Shown: positions 19,260-29,050 of the stretch, piece after piece
How positions within the stretch are numbered: position 1 is the stretch's first letter
Layout of the letters: each line of letters starts with the position of its first letter
Origin: Clostridiales bacterium
GTDB taxonomy: Bacteria > Bacillota > Clostridia > Christensenellales > DTU072
Direction of reading: 5' to 3'
Assembly: GCA_012841525.1 (NCBI GenBank)
Contig: DUUO01000002.1
Coordinates: 1-64,000 of the forward strand
DNA: 64,000 bases
The notes under the pieces: generated by a model
Told to the model about the DNA's origin: nothing
What the model saw: only the letters and a program-made list of their open reading frames with translations
Database searches by the model: none
Translations under genes and position numbers: made by a program

Positions 19260-19288
19260 TTGACAATAACTGTTCTCGGTGATATATT
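19260..19288 (+). promoter_or_regulatory. Candidate promoter for rpmG-secE-nusG
   Basis: TTGACA-N17-TATATT. Confidence 0.7.
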
Positions 19289-19351
19289 ATACAAGCACCG
19301 ATTTGAAAGGTGTATTTTTTTGATTACAAACTTGCATTGGAGGTAAAAACA

Positions 19352-19501
19352 ATGCGTGATAAAATAGTTCTTGCATGTACAGAGTGCAAACAAAGAAATT
19401 ATAATACAATGAAAAACAAAAAAAACACTCCTGACAGAATCGAAATGAGTAAGTATTGTAGATTTTGTAAAAAGCATACTATTCATAGAGAGACAAAATA
19501 G
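19352..19501 (+). CDS. rpmG: 50S ribosomal protein L33; start at 19352
   Basis: [49 protein letters not shown]. Confidence 0.95.
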   Translation: MRDKIVLACTECKQRNYNTMKNKKNTPDRIEMSKYCRFCKKHTIHRETK

Positions 19502-19530
19502 AGAGTTATATTGTTATCGGAGTATAAATA

Positions 19531-19899
19531 ATGGCGAAAAAGAAAGATCTAATTGATATAGGTGAAGTAGAAGTAAAGGAAACAACTTCTGCACAAAAAA
19601 CCTCTACCAAATCTGCCCCTAGAAAGAAATCTAAGCAAAAAGTTTCTACTAAAGGGGGACGTAAAGTTATAATTGAAAAAGAAAAACCAGGCAAGAGAAT
19701 AGCAGGTTTTTTCAGAGGTTTAAAAGCAGAGTTGAAGCTTGTAACTTGGCCACCATGGAGAAGTACCCAAAAAGTAAAAGGCGTTTGGGCAAATACTGGT
19801 GTTGTTTTAGTAGTTGTGTTATTTTTCCTAGTTATTATAACAGCTTTTGATGTTGGTCTTAGTGCATTATTAAGATTATTAGTTGGAAAAGCAGGATAA
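19531..19899 (+). CDS. secE: Preprotein translocase SecE
   Basis: FFRGLKAELKLVTWPPWR...; single TM; between rpmG and nusG. Confidence 0.92.
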   Translation: MAKKKDLIDIGEVEVKETTSAQKTSTKSAPRKKSKQKVSTKGGRKVIIEKEKPGKRIAGFFRGLKAELKLVTWPPWRSTQKVKGVWANTGVVLVVVLFFLVIITAFDVGLSALLRLLVGKAG

Positions 19900-19935
19900 A
19901 TGATAAACAAATAATTAATAAGTTGGTATAAATAT

Positions 19936-20553
19936 ATGGATAACAGAGAAGATCTAAATGAAGTAAATCAAAATGAGGAAGAAGTAAAGGTGGAAGAAGT
20001 AAAACCTGTTGAGAAGGCTGACCAAAACAAAGAAAATTCTGCCCAATGGTATGTAGTTCACACTTATTCAACCCATGAAAAAGCTGTCAAACAAAGTTTA
20101 GAAAGCATGATTGACAACAATAATCTTCATGATGAAATTTTAGAAATTTCTATTCCAACTATTGAAGATATTGTAGAAAAAGATGGGAAAAGAAAAGTTG
20201 TTGAAAGAAAAAAATTCCCTGGATATGTTTTTATCAAAATGATTTTATCCGACAAAATTCTTTACATTGTTAAAAGCACAAAAGGAATCACTGGTTTTGT
20301 TGGACCACAAGGAAAGGCACTTCCATTGACAAATGAAGAAGTTAAGAGAATGGGACTTGAAAAAGTTACTATTGAAGAGCTAAATGTAAAAGTTGGTGAT
20401 AATGTTAGAATTGTATCAGGTCCATTAGAGTCTTTCTTAGGCGTAGTTGATAATGTAAGTTCTGAAAAAGAAAAAATTAGAGTTATCGTTCAAATGTTTG
20501 GTAGAGAAACTCCTGTAGATTTAGAGTTTAATCAAGTTGAAGTGATTAACTAG
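19936..20553 (+). CDS. nusG: Transcription termination/antitermination factor NusG
   Basis: WYVVHTYSTHEKAVKQSL; FPGYVFIKM; GFVGPQGKALPLT; KOW region. Confidence 0.95.
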   Translation: MDNREDLNEVNQNEEEVKVEEVKPVEKADQNKENSAQWYVVHTYSTHEKAVKQSLESMIDNNNLHDEILEISIPTIEDIVEKDGKRKVVERKKFPGYVFIKMILSDKILYIVKSTKGITGFVGPQGKALPLTNEEVKRMGLEKVTIEELNVKVGDNVRIVSGPLESFLGVVDNVSSEKEKIRVIVQMFGRETPVDLEFNQVEVIN

Positions 20554-20728
20554 TAACAGTTGATATTAATATCAATGTAATTGATAATGATATAACCTTT
20601 CACTTTAGGTGCTTTAATAGCGAAAAGTAAAAAAGATTCGATATAAAACTTTATATCAATCAAATGGGAGAATAGCAAAATATTTAGTGTTATTCGTATG
20701 TACCTTGTAGTCACGGAGGATAAGGACT

Positions 20729-21154
20729 ATGGCAAAGAAAATTACAGCAGTAGTAAAATTGCAACTTCCAGCGGGAAAGGCAACACCTGGACCACCTGTT
20801 GGATCTACTCTTGGACCTTATGGAATAAATATTCCTGGTTTTACAAAAGAGTTTAATGATAAGACTAAAAATCAAATGGGTCTTATTATACCAGTAGTAA
20901 TGACGATTTATGCAGATCGTTCTTTTACCTTTATTACAAAAACACCCCCTGCAGCAGTTTTAATTAAAAAAGCATGTAAGATTGAAAGTGGCAGTGCTAA
21001 TTCAAAAACAACGCAAGTCGCTACAATCACTCAAGCTCAAGTAAGAGAAATTGCAGAGCAAAAAATGCCTGACTTAAATGCAGCAAACATAGAAAGTGCT
21101 ATGAAAATGGTAGCAGGAACAGCACGTAGCATGGGCGTTAAGGTAGTGAAGTAG
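20729..21154 (+). CDS. rplK: 50S ribosomal protein L11
   Basis: [26 protein letters not shown]. Confidence 0.97.
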   Translation: MAKKITAVVKLQLPAGKATPGPPVGSTLGPYGINIPGFTKEFNDKTKNQMGLIIPVVMTIYADRSFTFITKTPPAAVLIKKACKIESGSANSKTTQVATITQAQVREIAEQKMPDLNAANIESAMKMVAGTARSMGVKVVK

Positions 21155-21164
21155 GAGGTTTGTC

Positions 21165-21854
21165 ATGAAAAGAGGAAAAGCGTATAAAGAGTCATTGAAG
21201 TTATATGATAAGTTAAATGTTTATGATGCAAAAGAAGGTGTAGGCATCGTTTTACAAACAGCAAAAGCAAAATTTGATGAAACAATAGAAATATCAGTTC
21301 GTTTAGGTGTTGACCCACGTCATGCTGATCAACAAGTTAGAGGTGTTGTAGTTTTACCTCATGGAACTGGTAAAGTTGTTAGAGTTTTAGCAATTGCAAA
21401 AGGCGAAAAAGCTGATGAAGCAAGAGCAGCTGGTGCAGATTTTGTTGGCGATGATGATATGATTGAAAAAATCCAAGCAGGTTGGTTTGATTTTGATACA
21501 TGTGTTACTACACCAGATATGATGAGTAAAGTTGGAAGATTAGGAAAACTTTTAGGTCCTAAAGGATTAATGCCAACTCCAAAAAGTGGAACAGTAACTA
21601 TGGATATTGCAAAGGCTATAGGTGATATTAAAAGTGGTAAAGTCGAATATAGGGTAGATAAAACTGGAATCGTTCACTGTATTATTGGAAAAAAATCTTT
21701 TGGTGAAGAAAAATTGTTTGAAAATCTTTCAGTTTTGATGAATGAAATAATTAAAGCAAGACCAGCAGCTGCAAAAGGAACATATATTAAAAGTGCAGTT
21801 TTATCATCAACTATGGGACCTGGTGTTAAAATCTCATATAGAAAACCAGACTAA
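21165..21854 (+). CDS. rplA: 50S ribosomal protein L1
   Basis: [20 protein letters not shown]. Confidence 0.97.
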   Translation: MKRGKAYKESLKLYDKLNVYDAKEGVGIVLQTAKAKFDETIEISVRLGVDPRHADQQVRGVVVLPHGTGKVVRVLAIAKGEKADEARAAGADFVGDDDMIEKIQAGWFDFDTCVTTPDMMSKVGRLGKLLGPKGLMPTPKSGTVTMDIAKAIGDIKSGKVEYRVDKTGIVHCIIGKKSFGEEKLFENLSVLMNEIIKARPAAAKGTYIKSAVLSSTMGPGVKISYRKPD

Positions 21855-21884
21855 AAATTATAAACTAAGTGATAATGCTTGACA

Positions 21885-22030
21885 GTAAAAAATTGCTTAG
21901 TTAAAATAACATTACAATTAAATATCCTTCCAAGACCGTTTGTGCTTTACGGCTTAAATATCAAACGCAGAAGAAACTAAGTAGAACTAGTGCTCCGTTT
22001 CTTTTGGAACGGAGCATTTAAAATATAAAG
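21885..22030 (+). ncRNA. Candidate rplJ leader / attenuator (L10 leader position)
   Basis: Structured 5' region with hairpin TGCTCCGTT-N8-AACGGAGCA (21991-22016) just upstream of the rplJ RBS. Confidence 0.45.
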
Positions 22031-22039
22031 GAGGTCAAT

Positions 22040-22534
22040 ATGTCTAAATTTCAAGATCAAAAGAAAGAAGTTGTAGCGGAAATTAAAAATAAATTGAAAG
22101 ATGCACAAGCTTTTGTATTAGTTGATTATAAAGGAATTTCTGTAGCTCAAGATACTGAAATGCGAGCAGCATTTAGAGAAAATAATGTTGAGTATAAAGT
22201 TTATAAAAATAGACTTCTCAAAATTGCATTAAACGATTTAGGTTACACTGATTTTGATAGTGCTTTAGTTGGTTCAACAGCAATAGCATTAACTAAAACG
22301 GACGAAATTAATGCACCAGCAAAAATAATCAAAGAAAAATCAACAGCTTGGAAAAAACTAGAAATGAAATGTGGTATGGTTGAAGGGAAATACTTCAATA
22401 CAGCAGAATGTATGGCTTTAGCAGCAATGCCATCAAGACAAGGTTTGATTACACAAATCGCAAGTTTATTAATTGCACCGATTTCTGGTTTAGCAAGAGC
22501 ATTAAATGCAGTTGCAGAGCAAAAAGAAGCATAA
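22040..22534 (+). CDS. rplJ: 50S ribosomal protein L10
   Basis: AFVLVDYKGISVAQDTEMR; position between rplA and rplL. Confidence 0.95.
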   Translation: MSKFQDQKKEVVAEIKNKLKDAQAFVLVDYKGISVAQDTEMRAAFRENNVEYKVYKNRLLKIALNDLGYTDFDSALVGSTAIALTKTDEINAPAKIIKEKSTAWKKLEMKCGMVEGKYFNTAECMALAAMPSRQGLITQIASLLIAPISGLARALNAVAEQKEA

Positions 22535-22613
22535 AAATATTGTTACAAATACAATAAAAATTATATTAATAAAATAAGTAAAAATAAAAAAAAAGAATAA
22601 GGAGAAAAATAAA

Positions 22614-22988
22614 ATGGCAGATATTAAAAATTTTATAGAAGAAATAAAAAAATTATCAGTTATGGAATTAAATGAGCTTGTAAAAGCAATAGAAGAAGAG
22701 TTTGGTGTAAGTGCAGCCGCTCCTATGATGGTAGCAGGTGCAGCAGGTCCTGCAGCACCAGCAGAAGAAGAAAAGACAGAATTTGATGTAATTTTAACAG
22801 GCGCAGGTGCTAATAAGATTGCTGTTATCAAAGCTGTTAGAGAAGTTTTACCAGGTCTTGGATTGGTTGATGCAAAAGGTCTTGTTGATGGAGCTCCAAA
22901 ACCATTAAAAGAAGGTGTATCTAAAGACGAAGCAAACGAAATCGTTGAAAAAATCAAAGCAGCTGGCGGAACTGCAGAAATTAAATAG
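22614..22988 (+). CDS. rplL: 50S ribosomal protein L7/L12
   Basis: [22 protein letters not shown]-type N-terminus; [50 protein letters not shown]. Confidence 0.96.
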   Translation: MADIKNFIEEIKKLSVMELNELVKAIEEEFGVSAAAPMMVAGAAGPAAPAEEEKTEFDVILTGAGANKIAVIKAVREVLPGLGLVDAKGLVDGAPKPLKEGVSKDEANEIVEKIKAAGGTAEIK

Positions 22989-23013
22989 TTACCAATTATT
23001 AGAAAATGAAGGG

Positions 23014-23050
23014 CTGTTAGGAAAACAAAATTTCTTAACAGTCTTTCTTT
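23014..23050 (+). terminator. Terminator after rplL
   Basis: ctgttaggaaa-acaaaa-tttcttaacagtctttcttt. Confidence 0.7.
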
Positions 23051-23172
23051 GTGCTTATGTCTCGATATCTATATTTGAGAGGAAAACAAACAACTTTAAA
23101 TAAAAGACACCCTCATTGATTAATAGCATTTTGAAAAGTATAATAATATTACTATAATGTGAGGAGGTACAA

Positions 23173-25437
23173 ATGAGCAAAAAGAAAATATTAACATTGG
23201 TAGTAATTTTTGTTCTAACTTTATTATTAATTGTTTCATTAGCAGCATGTTGTAAATCTAATCCAGAATCAGATGATATAGATAATACAATTACTCAAAA
23301 AGACATGCATGAAATGTGGCTTGATGTACAAACTGAAATGGAAAATGTTTGGGCAAACGAAGAGATAAAAGTAGTTGACCTGACAAATTTAAATATAGGA
23401 AACGCAAAATATGATATTGCTGATTTTGGAAATCCAATTAGAGCGATAGCGATTGATAGGAATCCAATAGTAATTGAATGTAAAGATAGTGATTTAGAAA
23501 ATTTTAAAAATGCAAAGGGAGATTTTGGTACAAATATCAAAAAATTTGATGTTAAATTTACAAAAATAGAGAATACCAGTATTTATGTGTCCAATATTTG
23601 TTCTGCTTATAACTTTTTTACAAATGACATAAAAAAAGTTGGTGATGCATATTATTCAAAAGACGAAACAAAATTAATAAGATATATTGGAAATTCAGAA
23701 ACTTATGAAATATTAGAAAACACAACCACTATTGGTTTTGGTGCCTTTGCAAATAATAAGAATTTGAAAAGTTTAAATATTTCTGAAGGGGTAAAAAACA
23801 TTGAAACTTGTGCTTTTTCAGGATGCGAAAAGCTTGAAAGTGTAACTATTTCTAGTAGCGTTGAGAATATTGATTCCGGTGCATTTTTAGAATGTTCACA
23901 ACTTAGTGAAATAAATATTCCAGAAAATAGCAATATTGAACACATCGGTTGGGGTGCATTAGATGAAAATGCCTCTTGGTATCAAAACAAACTCGAAAAA
24001 GAAACAGGTATTCTATATTTTGGAAAATTTGCATATTCATATCTAATCAAAGGTGAAAAAAATATAAATTTAGATTTTAAGGAGGGGACAAAAACCATTG
24101 CAATTCAATTTAAAAATTATAAAAACATTGAAAGTATTAAAATTCCGAGCAGTGTTACAAAAATTGAAGATGGCGCATTTACTGCGTATCCCACCCTTAA
24201 TAGCATTAGCGTAGATGGAAAAAATACAAAATATAAAAGTGCTGGAAATTGCTTAATTGAAACTGAAACAAACACATTAATTTTGGGTTGCAAAAATAGT
24301 GTTATCCCTACAGATGGTAGTGTTACAAGTATTGGCGATAGTGCTTTTTATAAATGCGATAGTATTTCTAATATAACAATACCAGACAGCGTTACAAGTA
24401 TTGGCGATAAGGCTTTTTATAAATGCAGTAATCTTTCTGATGTGATAACTTCTGGTAGTATTGAAAGCGTAGGAGCTCAGGCTTTTAAAGAAACTTCTTG
24501 GTATGACAATCAGTCAAATGGAATTATTAAAATAGGAAAAGCCATATATGCATATAAAGGAGAAATGCCAGAAAAAACAAGTTTAGAAATTGAAGACGGA
24601 CCAATTTCAATATCTCCATCAGCTTTTTCAAATTGTGCTAATCTTATTAGTATAACAATTCCTGATAGTGTTACAAGTATAGAAGATGAAGCATTTAAAG
24701 GATGCGAAAACCTTACAAATATAACACTTCCAAACAACATAAATAAAATCGCAAAAGGAACATTTGAGGGTTGTTTACAACTTAATAATATTACAATTTC
24801 TGATAGTGTAATAACAATTGAAAGTCGTGCATTTGCTAGATGTGAAAACCTTGTTAATATAACAATTCCAAAGAATATAATTAGCATTTGCGAAGAAGCA
24901 TTTAATGGATGTTCAATGTTAAAAAATATTAATATTCCTGCGAAAGTTGATTTGATAGGTTGGGGCGCATTTTCGGATTTAGAAAATCTTGAAAAAATAA
25001 CAGTAGATTCAGAAAACAAATATTATCATGTTGATAATAACTGTCTAGTTGAAACAAAAATGAAAGTATTAGTTGTCATTGCTAAAAATTATGTAATTCC
25101 TACAGATAATAGTGTTACAAGCATTGGTAATTATGCCTTTTCTGGAAATAAAAATCTTACTAAAATAATAATTCCAGATGGCATTGTAAATATTGGTGAC
25201 TATGCTTTTTCTGCATATGAAAATCTTGAAAGCGTGACAATTTCAAATAGCATAAAAGTGTTTGGAAAAGGAATTTTTGAATACTGCACAAAATTAACTC
25301 AAATAAATTATGATGGAACAAAAGCAGATTTTGAAGCAATCAAGAAGGCTGAAGGAGTTGATAATTGGTATGATGATTCAAGTATAACAAAAGTAAAATG
25401 TACAGATGGTGAAATAGAAATTAATCAAGATTTGTAA
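23173..25437 (+). CDS. BspA-like leucine-rich-repeat lipoprotein
   Basis: Signal peptide with lipobox SLAACC; many ~23-aa repeats of the form ITIPDSVTSIGDxAFxxCxNLxx. Confidence 0.9.
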   Translation: MSKKKILTLVVIFVLTLLLIVSLAACCKSNPESDDIDNTITQKDMHEMWLDVQTEMENVWANEEIKVVDLTNLNIGNAKYDIADFGNPIRAIAIDRNPIVIECKDSDLENFKNAKGDFGTNIKKFDVKFTKIENTSIYVSNICSAYNFFTNDIKKVGDAYYSKDETKLIRYIGNSETYEILENTTTIGFGAFANNKNLKSLNISEGVKNIETCAFSGCEKLESVTISSSVENIDSGAFLECSQLSEINIPENSNIEHIGWGALDENASWYQNKLEKETGILYFGKFAYSYLIKGEKNINLDFKEGTKTIAIQFKNYKNIESIKIPSSVTKIEDGAFTAYPTLNSISVDGKNTKYKSAGNCLIETETNTLILGCKNSVIPTDGSVTSIGDSAFYKCDSISNITIPDSVTSIGDKAFYKCSNLSDVITSGSIESVGAQAFKETSWYDNQSNGIIKIGKAIYAYKGEMPEKTSLEIEDGPISISPSAFSNCANLISITIPDSVTSIEDEAFKGCENLTNITLPNNINKIAKGTFEGCLQLNNITISDSVITIESRAFARCENLVNITIPKNIISICEEAFNGCSMLKNINIPAKVDLIGWGAFSDLENLEKITVDSENKYYHVDNNCLVETKMKVLVVIAKNYVIPTDNSVTSIGNYAFSGNKNLTKIIIPDGIVNIGDYAFSAYENLESVTISNSIKVFGKGIFEYCTKLTQINYDGTKADFEAIKKAEGVDNWYDDSSITKVKCTDGEIEINQDL

Positions 25438-25499
25438 ATCCCTTAATCATTAGAATAAATTGAATAGTGTTAAAGATGTTTTAAGGTTAATATACAATA

Positions 25500-25535
25500 A
25501 ACCAGCAGTGAGAAATCATTGCTGGTTCTTTTATT
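25500..25535. terminator. Hairpin between convergent genes
   Basis: accagcagtgagaaatcattgctggttctttt. Confidence 0.7.
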
Positions 25536-25620
25536 AATATGGTGTTTTTATTGTTCTTAATAGTAATAAATAGCGTTTTTGATATTACTAATATATAAAC
25601 TTCAAGATTTAATTAAATTT

Positions 25621-26061
25621 TTATTCTGCAATAACATTTACAGTAATAACTGCACTCATATTTGCATAAGTTTTTATATCAACAGTGTGTGGACCTAAAG
25701 TTTTAATAGGGGATTTTAATTGAATTGCACGTTTATCAAGTTCAAATCCTGCATCTTGCAATGCTTTTGCTATATCAATTGTTGTAACGCTACCGTGTAA
25801 TTTTTCTTGATTTGTTTTAACTTTGATGTCAATTGCAAATCCATTTAACTTCTTGGTAAACTCAACCGCATTTTGATACTCTTCTTCTTTAATTCTTGCT
25901 TCTTTTTGTCTTTTTTGCTCTAACTCACTAAGGATTTGTTTTGTAGCCTCAGTTGCAAATTTTTTAGGAATTAAAAAATGTTTTGCATATCCATCATTTA
26001 CATCGACAACATCGCCTGCTTTTCCTTTTCCTTTTAAATCTTTCAATAATAAAACTTTCAT
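25621..26061 (-). CDS. rplI: 50S ribosomal protein L9; start at 26061
   Basis: MKVLLLKDLKGKGKAGDVVDVNDGYAKHFLIPKKFA. Confidence 0.95.
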   Translation of the reverse strand: MKVLLLKDLKGKGKAGDVVDVNDGYAKHFLIPKKFATEATKQILSELEQKRQKEARIKEEEYQNAVEFTKKLNGFAIDIKVKTNQEKLHGSVTTIDIAKALQDAGFELDKRAIQLKSPIKTLGPHTVDIKTYANMSAVITVNVIAE

Positions 26062-26216
26062 AGAACGCTCCTTTAAATGCATAATGCAACTAATAAATGA
26101 TTAAAAAAAATATAGTTAATTATACTCGTATAATATACTTTTAATACTTTAAATGTCAAATTATGGTATACTGATATTCAGTTGATGTCAATATAGACAT
26201 AAAAAAAGAGGCAAAA

Positions 26217-26723
26217 ATGTTTGATACAATAGGACAAATAGAAGGAAATATTGGTTTTGGATATGATATACATCAGTTAGTTCCTACTAGAAAATTAATT
26301 ATAGGTGGAGTCGAAATTGATTATCATTTAGGAGCTCTTGCTCATTCAGATGGTGATGTGTTAATTCATGCATTAATTGATGCAATTTTAACGGGAATTG
26401 GCTCACTTGATATTGGCTCACATTTTCCTGATACTGATAAAAAATATGCTGGTATTGATAGTACTATATTATTATCCGAAGTTATGACGATTTGCAATGA
26501 TAAAGGCTATAAAATCAATAATGTAAGCATTACAGTGATTTTAGAGGAACCAAAGCTTCAAGATTATATTCCAGTAATGAAAGTTAAGCTTGCAAATTTA
26601 TTAAAAATTAAAACTAGCGATATTGGAATAGCGGCAAAAACAAATGAAAAATTAGGACTCGTGGGAAATAGTAAAGCAATAATAGCGTTTGTGGCAGTTA
26701 GTCTAAATAAAACAACAGATTAA
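26217..26723 (+). CDS. ispF: 2-C-methyl-D-erythritol 2,4-cyclodiphosphate synthase
   Basis: IGFGYDIHQLVPTRKLIIGGVEI; AHSDGDVLIHALIDAILTGIGSLDIGSHFPDTD. Confidence 0.96.
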   Translation: MFDTIGQIEGNIGFGYDIHQLVPTRKLIIGGVEIDYHLGALAHSDGDVLIHALIDAILTGIGSLDIGSHFPDTDKKYAGIDSTILLSEVMTICNDKGYKINNVSITVILEEPKLQDYIPVMKVKLANLLKIKTSDIGIAAKTNEKLGLVGNSKAIIAFVAVSLNKTTD

Positions 26724-26861
26724 TTAGTATTTCATACAAAAAATACAAATTTGTGTGGCAAATTGCATAATTTAGTTTGATAATTTTAGCAATGTTTTGC
26801 TTGACTTGAATGGCTTTTAGGAATAAGATTTTTTTATATTTTTAATGTAAGGTAGACGAAT

Positions 26862-28448
26862 ATGGATCTTAATACTTTAGCTGGATCTTTAATGTTTAAA
26901 GTAGGAGTATCTATATTTTTTGCTTTTTTAGGCAGTAAAATAGTCAAAAAGTTTAATTTACCAAATGTAACTGGGTATGTTGTTGTGGGTTTAATTTTAG
27001 GGCCTTCACTAGGATTGATATTTAAAGGTTATGGTGGTTTTATCAGCGAAGCTGACACACAAAAACTTAGCTTTATAAGTGAATTGGCGGTTGCATTTAT
27101 TGCTTTTAGCATTGGTACAGAATTTACCAAAAAATCTGTAAAGAAGATGGGAAAATCTGTTTTTATAATGACATTTTTAGAAAGTCTATTTTCTGTTGTT
27201 TTAGTTACTGTTTTACTATACTTTATTCCTCAAAAAAATGCAGATGGCACAATTATGACAGGACAGAAAAAACTTGCTTTTTCGTTAATCCTTGGTGCTA
27301 TGGCAGCTTCAACTGCTCCTGCTGCTACTTTGTTAGTTATGAGGCAATATAGGGCACATGGTCCAGTTTCTATGCGTATTGTTGGTATCACTGCATTAGA
27401 TGATATATTTGGTATTATTGCTTTTGGTATTGCTATTGCTGTTGGAAAAATATTATTGGGGTTAACTGAAGGAATGCATATTACATTACTAATATTTATA
27501 CCAATTATTGAAATTGCAGGTTCTATATTGCTTGGTGTTTTTTTTGGATATGCTTTACTTCTTTTGGCAAAAAAATATGATAAAGCAAGAGATGATATTC
27601 AGATTTTAATTATTTCTGCGATTTTGCTCACTGTTGGTTTAACTTCAATGTTAACTGATATATCAAAAGGTATGTTTTCATTTTCACCTTTACTTATAAA
27701 TATTGTAATGGGCACGATCATAGCAAATCTTGCAAAAAGACCGGAAAGAACATTTGATGCATTAAATGATGTGGTTTCAACTTTTTTTGTTATGTTTTTT
27801 ACATTTGCTGGTGCTAGTTTAGATGTATCAAGATTAAAATATGTTGGTCTTGCTGGGATTGTATTTATTTTTGCAAGAGCTTTTGGAAAATATCTTGGTG
27901 CATTTGTCGGTGCTAAAATAGCAAGAGAAAGCAAGGCTGTTGCTCGTTATACTGGATTTGCACTACTTCCGCAAGGCGGAATTGTAATTGGCTTACTAGT
28001 TGTTTTATCTAGAGTTAAAGGTTTTGAGGATTTACATAAAGCTGCTACGACGATAATTATGGCAAGTATTTTGATTTACGAAACTCTTGGTCCTGTGGCT
28101 GCTAAGTTTGCTATTTCAAAGGCAGGAGAAATAGGTGGTGCAGATAGATTTTTAGATTATGATTCAAATGATCCAGATGATTACCAAAGTAAAAAAGAGG
28201 AAAAGTCTACCAAACATTCTATTTTTACAAAGTTTATAAATGGCAAGCATATAGGAATATATAAAAAAAAGAAAAACAACAATCTAGCAAAATTAAAAAA
28301 TGATGAACAGTTAAAAAATGCAGATAATAAATTAGAGTTGGAAAATTTAGACACTCTACATGTTGAAGCACAAGAATTTATTGATAAAGAAGGCTTGCCT
28401 AAAGAAACTAGTTGTGAAGTGCCATCAAAAGATAAGAATGAAAAATAA
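26862..28448 (+). CDS. CPA2-type cation:proton antiporter, copy 1, charged C-terminal tail
   Basis: LPNVTGYVVVGLILGPSLGLIF; MAASTAPAATLLVMRQY; ITALDDIFGIIAFG; no recognisable RCK domain. Confidence 0.85.
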   Translation: MDLNTLAGSLMFKVGVSIFFAFLGSKIVKKFNLPNVTGYVVVGLILGPSLGLIFKGYGGFISEADTQKLSFISELAVAFIAFSIGTEFTKKSVKKMGKSVFIMTFLESLFSVVLVTVLLYFIPQKNADGTIMTGQKKLAFSLILGAMAASTAPAATLLVMRQYRAHGPVSMRIVGITALDDIFGIIAFGIAIAVGKILLGLTEGMHITLLIFIPIIEIAGSILLGVFFGYALLLLAKKYDKARDDIQILIISAILLTVGLTSMLTDISKGMFSFSPLLINIVMGTIIANLAKRPERTFDALNDVVSTFFVMFFTFAGASLDVSRLKYVGLAGIVFIFARAFGKYLGAFVGAKIARESKAVARYTGFALLPQGGIVIGLLVVLSRVKGFEDLHKAATTIIMASILIYETLGPVAAKFAISKAGEIGGADRFLDYDSNDPDDYQSKKEEKSTKHSIFTKFINGKHIGIYKKKKNNNLAKLKNDEQLKNADNKLELENLDTLHVEAQEFIDKEGLPKETSCEVPSKDKNEK

Positions 28449-28515
28449 ATACATATAATGTCAGCTAAAAATGCAAACTAATGTAAATATTCACTGTGTT
28501 TAGAAAGGAAAAAAT

Positions 28516-28872
28516 ATGAGAGTATTATTTATAATTATCAGGGAAACACGCTACACACAAGAGATACTTGAGGGCTTTTTGAGATTGCAAGTAAAGGGAG
28601 CTACAATGTTAGATAGTCAAGGTATGGCTCAAGCAGTGCTTCGTAATTCAGATTTATATTCTTCAATGGGATTAAGTCAAATATTTTCAAAATCAGACAT
28701 TGAAGATAGCGGTTATTCAAAAACCATTATAACAGTTTTAGAAGAATCTAAAGTTGAAGAGGTTGTATCAGAAGTAAGGGATATAGTTGGAGATTGTGAA
28801 AAAACTGGAATAGGTTTTATGTTTAGTGTTCCTGTTGATAATATATACTTACTAAAAGGGAAAACAAAATAA
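28516..28872 (+). CDS. PII-like (GlnB-fold) protein, copy 1
   Basis: VKGATMLDSQGMAQAVL; EVRDIVGDCEKTGIGFMFSVPVDNIYLLKG. Confidence 0.65.
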   Translation: MRVLFIIIRETRYTQEILEGFLRLQVKGATMLDSQGMAQAVLRNSDLYSSMGLSQIFSKSDIEDSGYSKTIITVLEESKVEEVVSEVRDIVGDCEKTGIGFMFSVPVDNIYLLKGKTK

Positions 28873-29050
28873 ATATTTACTGTCTTATTTTGCTTAAAGC
28901 ATATAAAATATACTATTTAACTTAAAAATAGGCATTTACACACATAATTGTGTGTTTGGCTTGATTTAATGCATTGTTTAAATTAATATATATTGTGTTT
29001 ATAAATTAAATTTTTTTATTGTATTTTATTATTAAGTGGTTGGTGGTCGG

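Noticed and set aside
20554-20728. Possible autoregulatory leader upstream of rplK
   Set aside because: Some potential pairing, but I could not match it to a known L11/L1 leader; not reported as a feature.
24510-25019. Minus-strand ORF inside the LRR lipoprotein
   Set aside because: Periodic reading of the LRR repeats on the opposite strand; antisense artefact.
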